Source: Vulcanimicrobiota bacterium
GTDB lineage: Bacteria > Eremiobacterota > Eremiobacteria > Baltobacterales > Baltobacteraceae
Direction: 5' to 3'
Assembly (NCBI GenBank): GCA_028287545.1
Contig: JAQBPL010000108.1
Coordinates: forward strand, 1-5,484
Length of the DNA: 5,484 bases
The notes below the pieces were generated by a model. The model saw only the letters and a program-made list of their open reading frames with translations, was not told the DNA's origin and did no database searches. Below are positions 1 through 4,715 of this stretch, one piece after another (the first letter of the stretch is position 1; each line of letters opens with the position of its first letter). Position numbers and translations under genes: made by a program.

Positions 1-945
1 ACGCCGCGCGCCCAGCGACGCGCCCGCGCCGTACGACAGCCCGCGCTTGACGCGAATCTCCTGGTTGAGCCGGCCGCTGTAGCCGGAGAGCACCGCCGTC
101 GCGACCGTGCCGGCGTAGTAGTCGGGGGAACTGCGCCGGATCGTGACGCGGCCGGCGACGAGCGCGGTGCGGCCGGAATCCGGTTTGTCGACGATGACGA
201 CCTGCGCGCGCGGCGGCGGGATCGCGCCGTCGGGACGCGCAGCCTGTGCCGTATCGCCGGCACGCCACCCGCCGAGCTCGCGCTCGGCGAGCGCAAACGC
301 GTCGTCGGGACTGATGTCGCCGCCGATCACCAGCACGGCGTCGTCGGGCCGGTAGAATCGTTCGTGAAACCAGGCGACGCGATCGCGGCCGAGCGCGGCG
401 AGCGTCGCCGCGGTTCCGGCCAGCGGATGACCGTACGGCGCGCCGCCGTACGCCACGCGCTGCGCGGTCAGGCGCGCGACGGCGCTCGGGTTCGCATAGG
501 TCAGCGCGAGATCCGAGATCGACTTCGTGCGCACGCGTTCCACGTCGCGCGGCGTGAAGGCCGGCTGCCGAACGACGTCCTTGAGCAGCGCGAAGGCCTG
601 CGGAAACGCGGGCGTCGTCGCGGTGACGCCCACCACCGAGGCGTCGTAGCCGGAGGCGGCGTCGAGCCGCGCACCGAGCGCGTCGATCGCCGCCGCCAGA
701 TCGGTCGCACCGCGCGTCGTCGTGCCCTGCGTGATCAACGCCGCGGTGAGCGCCGAGAGACCGGCCTCGTCTTCGCGTTCGGCGGCGCCGCCGGCGCGGA
801 TCACGAGCTGCGCCGCGATCAGCGGCAGGTTGCGCAGTTCGAAGACCACGACGCGCAGCCCGTTGTCCAGCACGCGCTCGACGGGCGCGGGAAGCAGGGC
901 ATCGCGCGGCGGCCCGGCGACCGGCATCGCATGCGACGCGGTCAC
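1..945 (-). CDS. M16 family peptidase, non-catalytic partner subunit (C-terminus cut by window edge)
   Basis: Reading the minus strand from 945 gives 315 open codons to the window edge with no stop, so the C-terminus is missing (M16 subunits usually have 400-450 residues). The M16 fold is clear: RVLDNGLRVVVF near residues 24-35, a FYRPDDAVLVIGGD block in the middle, and GRLNQEIRVKRGLSYG near 291-306. The zinc site is absent: where the partner reads HLFEH this protein reads A65-L-T-A68-A69. It keeps Arg298 and Tyr305, seven residues apart, matching the M16 R/Y substrate-binding pair (Arg824/Tyr831 in human insulin-degrading enzyme). I infer a substrate-binding, catalytically dead subunit. The start is GTG at 945-943, overlapping the partner's TGA as GTGA, which suggests translational coupling; ATG at 927-925 is in frame and is the alternative. 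I see no Shine-Dalgarno and no signal peptide, so it is probably cytoplasmic. Confidence 0.9.
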   Translation of the reverse strand, partial: MTASHAMPVAGPPRDALLPAPVERVLDNGLRVVVFELRNLPLIAAQLVIRAGGAAEREDEAGLSALTAALITQGTTTRGATDLAAAIDALGARLDAASGYDASVVGVTATTPAFPQAFALLKDVVRQPAFTPRDVERVRTKSISDLALTYANPSAVARLTAQRVAYGGAPYGHPLAGTAATLAALGRDRVAWFHERFYRPDDAVLVIGGDISPDDAFALAERELGGWRAGDTAQAARPDGAIPPPRAQVVIVDKPDSGRTALVAGRVTIRRSSPDYYAGTVATAVLSGYSGRLNQEIRVKRGLSYGAGASLGARR

Positions 946-2234
946 TGCGGCAGATACTCGATGACGGTGCGGTTCTCGGCGCGCAGGTACGTCTGCGCGA
1001 CCCGCATGACGTCGGCGGCCGTTACCGCGAGGTAGCGGTCGAGGTCGGCGTTCACCACGCCCGGATCGCCGCGTTCCGTCGTCGCATGCACCAGCGCGAG
1101 CGCGATGCCGCTCGCCGTCTGCCGCGAACGCACCAGGGCGCTGGCGATCTGCGTCTGAACGCGCGCGAGTTCCGCTGGCGACGGCGGCTCGCTGCGAACC
1201 CGCTCGAGTTCTACCGCGAGCGCCGCACGCGCATCGGCGAGCGCCACCCCCCGCGCGCACGTCACGCGTGCCCCGAAGAGTCCCGGCTGCTCGCGCAGAT
1301 CCGCCGACGCCCAGGCGCTCGTCGCCAGCTGCTTGTCGTAGATGAGCGACGTGTAGAGCCGCGAGGAGCGGCCCGCGCCGAGCAGCGCTTCGAGCACGTC
1401 GAGCGCCGCGGCGTCGGGATGCGAAGCGGCCGGAATGTGATAGGCCTCTTCCGCCGCGGCCAACGGCACGTTCGCGGCGCGATGCGTGTACGTGCGCTCC
1501 GCCGTCTGCACCGGTTCGGTCGCGAGCACGCGCGGGATCGGCGTCCGGGGCGTTGCGATCGGCCCGAAGTACCGGTCGATCCAGCGCAGCGTCTCGTCGA
1601 CGTCGAGATCGCCGGCGACCACCAGCATGGCGTTGTCGGGACGGTAGTACGTCGCGTGGAACGCGACCACGTCCTCGAGCGCGGCGGCGTTGAGCTCCGC
1701 CGGGCTGCCGATCACGCCGCGCCGGTACGGGTGCACCGTGAAGGCTTCGCGATTGACCAATTCGTCGAGCATCCCGTACGGTTCGGCCAGGATGCGCTGA
1801 TCGTACTCACCGATCACGACGTCGCGCTCGGTCGCGAAGTTCCCCTCGTTCACCGTCAGCGAGGCGAGCCGGTCCGCTTCGGCCCACAGCAATCGCTCGA
1901 GGTGGTTCGACGGCACGACCTCGTAGTAGTTGGTGATGTCTTCCGAGGTGAAGGCGTTGTTGAAGCCGCCGACGTCTTCGGTCAGCCGGTCGATCGTCTC
2001 GGGTGCGGTGCGCGAGGTGCCCTTGAACATCAAGTGCTCGAAGAGGTGCGCGAAGCCGGAGCGTCCCGGCGGATCGTCCTTGCCGCCGACGCGGTACGCG
2101 ACGTTGATCGCCACCGACGGAACGCGGCCGTCGGGCACCAGGATCGCGCGCAGGCCGTTGGCAAGCGTGCGGTCGACAAAGCGGATCGGGGCGACGTGGA
2201 TCGCCGAAGCGGAGATCGTTGGAAGTGCGGTCAC
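942..2234 (-). CDS. M16 family zinc metallopeptidase, catalytic subunit
   Basis: This is a 430-residue M16 (pitrilysin/processing-peptidase type) protease. The inverted zinc motif is H63-L-F-E66-H67: H63 and H67 bind zinc and E66 is the general base. The third ligand is E143 in ERDVVIGEYDQR, 76 residues after H67, as expected for the family. The region at residues 286-305 (GAGRSSRLY and onward) belongs to the C-terminal M16 half, but the positions of the R/Y pair are Ile298 and Thr305. The enzyme should therefore need the downstream-encoded partner to bind substrate. The start is GTG at 2234-2232: an in-frame TGA at 2249-2247 lies just upstream, and GGAG sits 5 nt before the GTG. No signal peptide is visible, so a cytoplasmic or unconventionally located peptidase or oligopeptidase is likely. 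It is the first gene of a two-gene operon, transcribed divergently from the HicB-like gene across 127 bp in which I recognise no convincing promoter. The natural substrate cannot be told from sequence. Confidence 0.95.
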   Translation of the reverse strand: MTALPTISASAIHVAPIRFVDRTLANGLRAILVPDGRVPSVAINVAYRVGGKDDPPGRSGFAHLFEHLMFKGTSRTAPETIDRLTEDVGGFNNAFTSEDITNYYEVVPSNHLERLLWAEADRLASLTVNEGNFATERDVVIGEYDQRILAEPYGMLDELVNREAFTVHPYRRGVIGSPAELNAAALEDVVAFHATYYRPDNAMLVVAGDLDVDETLRWIDRYFGPIATPRTPIPRVLATEPVQTAERTYTHRAANVPLAAAEEAYHIPAASHPDAAALDVLEALLGAGRSSRLYTSLIYDKQLATSAWASADLREQPGLFGARVTCARGVALADARAALAVELERVRSEPPSPAELARVQTQIASALVRSRQTASGIALALVHATTERGDPGVVNADLDRYLAVTAADVMRVAQTYLRAENRTVIEYLPQ

Positions 2235-2361
2235 GGGCTCTCCGCTTCATCCCCACCCGACCCCCGCGTCCCTTCCTAGCGGAGGGCTGCCGCCGGCGTG
2301 AATGGGGGTCGTGAGCGTATCCGCGAGGCGAGGAGCACCCGAACCGGCCGGGAACCGTGAC

Positions 2362-2598
2362 ATGGTGGCGCAGCCATTGCGATACACCGTCCTGCTCGAC
2401 CCTGATCCCGACGGCGGCTTCACCGTCACCGTCCCGGCGATCCCGTCGGTGGTCACCGAGGGCGATACCCGCGACGAGGCGCTGGCGAACGCTCGCGAGG
2501 CGATCGCCCTGGTGCTCGAAGCAATGGCGGCAGACGGCGAAGCGCCGCCCGTCCAAATCGGCGAGGTCCAGATCGAGCACGTCGAGATCCTCGTGTAA
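2362..2598 (+). CDS. hicB: HicB-family antitoxin
   Basis: The gene encodes a 78-residue protein with the HicB signature: YTVLLDPDPDGGFTVTVP, then VTEGDTRDEALANAREAI, a helix with VLEAMAADGEAPP, and a short C-terminal strand HVEILV. This is the partial RNase-H-like fold that binds and blocks HicA, an mRNA-cleaving toxin. It is the short form without a C-terminal helix-turn-helix or ribbon-helix-helix domain, so any operator binding would need that small fold or a partner. I chose ATG 2362 because the family normally begins one or two residues before the first strand. An in-frame ATG at 2302 would add 20 residues (including SARRGAPEPAG) unlike the family. Neither start has a good Shine-Dalgarno. 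The toxin gene that should follow is broken, so this is an orphan antitoxin. It could be kept for regulation, act on another HicA in the genome, or be on its way to loss. Confidence 0.88.
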   Translation: MVAQPLRYTVLLDPDPDGGFTVTVPAIPSVVTEGDTRDEALANAREAIALVLEAMAADGEAPPVQIGEVQIEHVEILV

Positions 2599-2791
2599 GA
2601 GGATTCTCTCTTCGGCTCGACGAGCGTGTGCGCACTCGCCAAAAAGGTTCGCACGCCCGGTACAAGCACCCGATGGACGCGCGACGACCGTCCCTCTTCA
2701 TCCCACGAAGACACTCAGGCTCAAAACGCTTCTGGCGATCGCGGACGACGCGCAAGTAACAGCGGCGGAGCTCCGGGAGAGTAGCCGCTGA
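2599..2791 (+). pseudogene. hicA: Frameshifted, N-terminally decayed hicA toxin remnant
   Basis: Two reading frames together spell a HicA toxin (double-stranded-RNA-binding fold mRNA interferase, normally 60-80 residues). Bases 2628-2672 read VRTRQKGSHARYKHP, including the GSH motif whose His (2652-2654) is the family's catalytic residue. Bases 2672-2791 in another frame read DGRATTVPLHP, then a helix with KTLLAIADDAQVTAAEL, ending at TGA 2789-2791. The two segments join exactly if one base is restored next to G2672 (ccg|gat now reads cccgat). In the GSH frame no ATG, GTG or TTG lies between about 2523 and GTG 2628, so the first helix of the toxin cannot be translated in that frame. The GSH frame runs into a stop at 2757-2759. 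The remnant sits 0-30 bp after the HicB-like gene, in antitoxin-toxin order. I infer loss of function; a sequencing or assembly indel could explain the frameshift but less easily the missing start. Confidence 0.82.
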
Positions 2792-2796
2792 GCGCA

Positions 2797-2825
2797 TTGA
2801 CAATCGAACATGTGTTCGATACGAT
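2797..2825 (+). promoter_or_regulatory. Sigma-70-type promoter of the ImuA-like gene
   Basis: A perfect -35 hexamer TTGACA (2797-2802) is followed by exactly 17 bp and a -10 hexamer TACGAT (2820-2825, 4 of 6 matches to TATAAT, with the conserved first TA and last T). Transcription should begin around 2831-2833, two to four bases before the ATG at 2835, so the mRNA would be leaderless or nearly so. This fits the absence of a Shine-Dalgarno before that ATG. The spacer is filled by the LexA operator annotated separately. Confidence 0.8.
2803..2820. promoter_or_regulatory. LexA/SOS box (Gram-positive type operator)
   Basis: ATCGAACATGTGTTCGAT is a perfect inverted repeat of 8-bp arms around a TG centre. 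Its core CGAACATGTGTTCG (2805-2818) matches in full the LexA consensus CGAAC-RNRY-GTTYG known from Bacillus and close to the actinobacterial one; it is unlike the enterobacterial CTGT-N8-ACAG box. It occupies the spacer between the -35 and -10 hexamers, so bound LexA would exclude RNA polymerase. RecA-triggered LexA self-cleavage after DNA damage would then switch on the gene at 2835. Regulation is inferred; the palindrome and its placement are seen directly. Confidence 0.88.
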
Positions 2826-2834
2826 CGGCGTCCG

Positions 2835-3623
2835 ATGGCCGTCGACCCCCTCCCCTCGGCAGGCTCAGGACAGGCGTTCGCGGCGTTGCGCGAGCGGCTC
2901 AACCGCGAACACCGTGAGGCGACCGCGGCGGCCTTCGCGCTGGGCGACGAGGCGCTGGTGCGCACGGAATTGGCCGGCCTCGACGCCGCGCTCGGCGGCG
3001 GTTTCCCGCGCGGCACGATCGGGACCATCGAAGGCCCGCCCAGTTCCGGCCGCAGCACGCTCGCGGCGCGGCTGCTCGCCGCCGCGACTCGGCGGGGTCT
3101 GGGAGCGCTGATCGGGGTCGACCTCTTCCCGCCCGCATTGGCGGCGGCCGGCGTGCGGCTCGAGCGGCTGCTGGTGGTCCCGGTGAGCGAGCCGGCCGCC
3201 GCGGCGCGGGCGGCCGACATCGTGGTGCGCTCGGGCGCGTTCACCGTCGTCGTCATCCCGACGCTGCCGAGCGGGCGCGGCACCGGCTCGGCGATGTGGA
3301 CGCGACTGGCGAGCCAAGCCCACCGCGCCAACGTGCTGCTGATCGCCCTCGGCGACGAGGCGTCGGCGGAGCTGCGCTACTTCGCCTCGATACGGCTCGA
3401 GACGTCGCTCGAGCGGGTGCGCTGGAACGGCCCCGCCGGTCACGTCAGCGAGCTGGCCGGGTTCGACCTGCGCGCGATCGTGCGCAAACACAAACGCGCC
3501 GCCCCGGTGGGCGACGCGCTCGTGCGATGCGATGCGTTCGAGGATCGTCCCGCGCCGGTCGATCTGCGCGAGCACATCCTGCGAGGAGTTGCCGTGCCGG
3601 CGGCCCGCGTCTCGTCCGGCTAA
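2835..3623 (+). CDS. RecA/ImuA-like SOS-regulated protein with degenerate NTPase motifs
   Basis: The gene encodes 262 residues with a RecA-core layout: ELAGLDAALGGGFPRGTIGTIEG (about 45-67), a P-loop-like GPPSSGRST (67-75), LIGVDLFPPALAAAGVRLERLLVV (about 92-115), then IVVRSGAFTVVVIPTLP (129-145). This matches the ImuA family, RecA-related partners of ImuB and DnaE2 in damage-induced mutagenic translesion synthesis; exact family membership is my recollection. The Walker A Lys is Arg73 and the Walker B Asp position is Pro142, so ATP hydrolysis is doubtful. The C-terminal third is basic and less recognisable. The LexA box directly upstream supports a DNA-damage role. ATG 2835 was chosen because it sits just after the promoter start point, with no ribosome site. 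Residues 8-14 (SAGSGQA) are encoded by a dispersed-repeat fragment. No imuB or dnaE2 follows: a minus-strand gene converges after 3 bp. Confidence 0.78.
   Translation: MAVDPLPSAGSGQAFAALRERLNREHREATAAAFALGDEALVRTELAGLDAALGGGFPRGTIGTIEGPPSSGRSTLAARLLAAATRRGLGALIGVDLFPPALAAAGVRLERLLVVPVSEPAAAARAADIVVRSGAFTVVVIPTLPSGRGTGSAMWTRLASQAHRANVLLIALGDEASAELRYFASIRLETSLERVRWNGPAGHVSELAGFDLRAIVRKHKRAAPVGDALVRCDAFEDRPAPVDLREHILRGVAVPAARVSSG
2855..2875 (+). repeat. Short dispersed-repeat fragment inside the 5' end of the ImuA-like gene
   Basis: The 21 bp contain TCGGCAGGCTCAGGACAGG. I recognise this as a variant of a short motif (typically TTCGACAAGCTCAGGACAGG) scattered through many GC-rich metagenome genomes. 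It translates here as SAGSGQA, an out-of-place low-complexity stretch between MAVDPLP and FAALRERL. It is 21 nt long, so insertion would keep the frame. A related copy (TCGGCTTCGCTCAG) lies in the repeat near 4656. Recognition is from memory. Confidence 0.55.
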
Positions 3624-3626
3624 CGT

Positions 3627-3947
3627 CTAGTGCTGGCGCGCGCGGTTGTGCTTGTCGAAGGAGATGCGGTCGGAGAGACGGTTCTGCTCGCGGTTGAGCT
3701 GGCGGTATTCGGCCGGCGTCAGATGTCCGTCGTTGCGGCGCAGATCGCGGGCGCGCTGGGCCTGGATGTGGTCGACGCCGTTGTCGAGCCGGTGGTACTC
3801 GCCGTACGTCAGCGAACCGTTCCGCACACCTTGGTTGATGCGGTGCTGCTGGTTGTCGACGCGCTGCTCGACTTCACCGGCGCTCGCGGCGAGCGGGGCG
3901 ACGAGCGCGGCGAGAAGTGCGGTGGCGACGAAAGCTTTGGTGAACAT
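3627..3947 (-). CDS. Small exported protein with an internal duplication, function unknown
   Basis: The gene encodes 106 residues. Residues 1-23 form a Sec signal peptide: MFTK, a hydrophobic stretch, and an ASA cleavage site before Gly24. The mature part is hydrophilic and rich in Arg, Asn and Gln, and probably helical. It contains two copies of one unit: NGSLTYGEYHRLDN (43-56) and DGHLTPAEYRQLNR (73-86), sharing [ND]-G-x-L-T-x-x-E-Y-x-x-L, 30 residues apart. The [ND]-G-x-L-T-x-x-E pattern resembles half an EF-hand loop, but the full set of calcium ligands is not present. Similar small secreted proteins ending in a Lys-His rich tail (here FDKHNRARQH) occur in many bacteria, to my knowledge without assigned function. 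ATG 3947 has GGAG 5 nt upstream. The stop lies 3 bp from the stop of the convergent ImuA-like gene, leaving no room for a terminator between them. It is likely periplasmic or secreted. Confidence 0.85.
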   Translation of the reverse strand: MFTKAFVATALLAALVAPLAASAGEVEQRVDNQQHRINQGVRNGSLTYGEYHRLDNGVDHIQAQRARDLRRNDGHLTPAEYRQLNREQNRLSDRISFDKHNRARQH

Positions 3948-3980
3948 CGGTGCTCCAGATGATTGCGGTACGAATGCGGT

Positions 3981-3993
3981 GGAACGAGGTTCC
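3981..3993. promoter_or_regulatory. Possible operator palindrome upstream of the small exported-protein gene
   Basis: GGAAC-GAG-GTTCC is a perfect 5-bp inverted repeat with a 3-bp centre, 34-46 bp upstream of the start codon at 3947. It resembles a LexA half-site pair, but the spacing is N3 rather than N4, so I do not call it an SOS box. A second perfect 8-bp palindrome, GAACGTTC, lies at 4043-4050 in the same 144-bp gap. Function is unproven; short palindromes like these can occur by chance. Confidence 0.2.
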
Positions 3994-4091
3994 GTGCAGT
4001 CATCCTACGCAGCGGCACACGCGATTGCACTAGGGTTTTAACGAACGTTCACCGCGCTCTTACGTCGATCTCATGTTCGTTGCGCGCGCAC

Positions 4092-4553
4092 CTACGGCAG
4101 CGGGCGCGCCATGAGCGAGACGCCGGCCGCGTCGGCCAGTGCGAGCGCGTCTTGCTGGAGGGCCCGCGACGTTCCGGGGCACGAGATGTCGGGCGAGGTC
4201 TTGCCGCGATAGACGATGACCATCGACGTCCCGAACGACGCGCTCTTCATGCACGGATGCGTGGCGAGCTCGTCGAGCGGACCGATCGCGCGCAAATCGG
4301 CGAACAATTGCTGGACGAAGCGCGCGGCGACGCGCTTGCGCAGCGCGACGTCGCCTTGCTGCAGCGTCGTCCAGCCGCTGGTCGAGACCCGCAAGCGATA
4401 CCCGGCCGTGTTGGTCGAGCCCGAGTTCAGAATCAGCGCTTCGGTCGACGAGACCGGGATCCGCATCCCCGGCGGCGTCGTGGATGCGGGTTGGGCGATC
4501 GGTCCGTAGGTGGGCAGAAAGACGGCGGCGAGAGCGAGCGCGTGCAGCAGCAT
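4092..4553 (-). CDS. Exported protein of unknown function with conserved two-Cys core
   Basis: The gene encodes 153 residues. A short hydrophobic N-terminus (MLLHALALAAVFLP, then proline-rich sequence to about 30) looks like a weak signal peptide with no basic n-region. The body has a coherent block pattern: ALILNSGSTNTAGYRLRV (39-56), an amphipathic helix RVAARFVQQLFADLRAIGPL (74-93), HPCMKSASFGTSMVIVYRG (99-117), SPDISCP (120-126) and a final helix. Cys101 and Cys125 could form a disulfide outside the cytoplasm. I recall hypothetical proteins with the same NSGSTNT, CMKSASFGT and SPDLSC blocks but no function, and I assign none. The start is forced: an in-frame TGA at 4562-4560 lies three codons upstream of ATG 4553. 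The AAGGAG ribosome site is only 1 nt from that ATG, unusually close, so initiation could be weak or use the CTG codons that follow. Both flanking genes are separately spaced. Confidence 0.85.
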   Translation of the reverse strand: MLLHALALAAVFLPTYGPIAQPASTTPPGMRIPVSSTEALILNSGSTNTAGYRLRVSTSGWTTLQQGDVALRKRVAARFVQQLFADLRAIGPLDELATHPCMKSASFGTSMVIVYRGKTSPDISCPGTSRALQQDALALADAAGVSLMARPLP

Positions 4554-4599
4554 GCTCCTTCAACGCAACGCGTGCTGAAGGTATTGCACGTTCGCAAGG

Positions 4600-4613
4600 C
4601 AACCGCTCGGTTG
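4600..4613. other. Perfect inverted repeat (CAACCG-CT-CGGTTG)
   Basis: This is a palindrome of two 6-bp arms with a 2-bp centre, 47-60 bp upstream of the start codon at 4553. The position suits a dimeric repressor operator for the exported-protein gene. The 2-nt loop is too tight for a good RNA hairpin and no T-run follows on either strand, so it is not a terminator. No regulator is identifiable. Confidence 0.3.
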
Positions 4614-4639
4614 ATTCGACGATCTCGCGATCACACGCC

Positions 4640-4710
4640 GACGAGGGCTCGCACTTCGGCTTCGCTCAGCGCGAGACGAGGGTTGCTCGACAAGCTCGCA
4701 ATGACCCACA
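4640..4710 (-). repeat. Dispersed-repeat fragment in the gap after the dehydrogenase gene
   Basis: On the minus strand this stretch begins GTCATTGCGAGCTTGTCGAG and continues through CGCTGAGCGAAGCCGAAGTG to CGAGCCCTCGTC. These are hallmark words of short intergenic repeats found in many copies in diverse bacterial genomes (GTCATTGCGAGC... type). It contains internal repeats: ACGAGGG at 4641-4647 and 4676-4682, and GCTCG twice around ACAA at 4685-4698. It starts within 10 bp of the dehydrogenase stop and carries no gene. Copy number cannot be seen here because only one window is available. Confidence 0.55.
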
Positions 4711-4715
4711 TCGCA

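Noticed and set aside
364..1035. 223-residue plus-strand open frame
   Set aside because: It lies antisense to the second M16 subunit, is Arg/Gly-rich with no family resemblance, and the minus-strand frame gives a clear M16 protein.
1086..2279. 397-residue plus-strand open frame
   Set aside because: It lies opposite the catalytic M16 gene. High GC keeps the mirror frame open, and its product is Arg/His-rich low-complexity sequence.
1807..2580. 257-residue minus-strand frame that includes an ATG at 2250
   Set aside because: It overlaps the M16 gene in another frame and runs antisense to hicB. It is Arg-rich without motifs; the GTG at 2234 opens the real gene.
2357..2791. 144-residue plus-strand frame as a single gene
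   Set aside because: Its first half is the hicB sequence read out of frame. Only the end (DGRATTVPLHP onward) is real, as the C-terminus of the broken hicA.
2453..3331. 292-residue minus-strand open frame
   Set aside because: It lies antisense to hicB, the hicA remnant and the ImuA-like gene. Its composition is Ser/Arg/Ala noise and it contains translated repeat (PEPAEG).
3615..3640. Bidirectional terminator between the convergent genes
   Set aside because: The stops are 3 bp apart and no inverted repeat with a T-run is visible there.
3981..3993. GGAACGAGGTTCC as a second SOS box
   Set aside because: The spacing between GAAC and GTTC is 3, not 4, and the outer bases do not fit the LexA consensus.
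4571..4590. CGTGC-N10-GCACG as a terminator or attenuator hairpin
   Set aside because: Arms are only 5 bp and no T-run follows on either strand.
4060..4602. 180-residue minus-strand frame overlapping the exported-protein gene
   Set aside because: It is Arg/Ala-rich without blocks or a signal peptide. The frame at 4092-4553 has a signal peptide and structured motifs.
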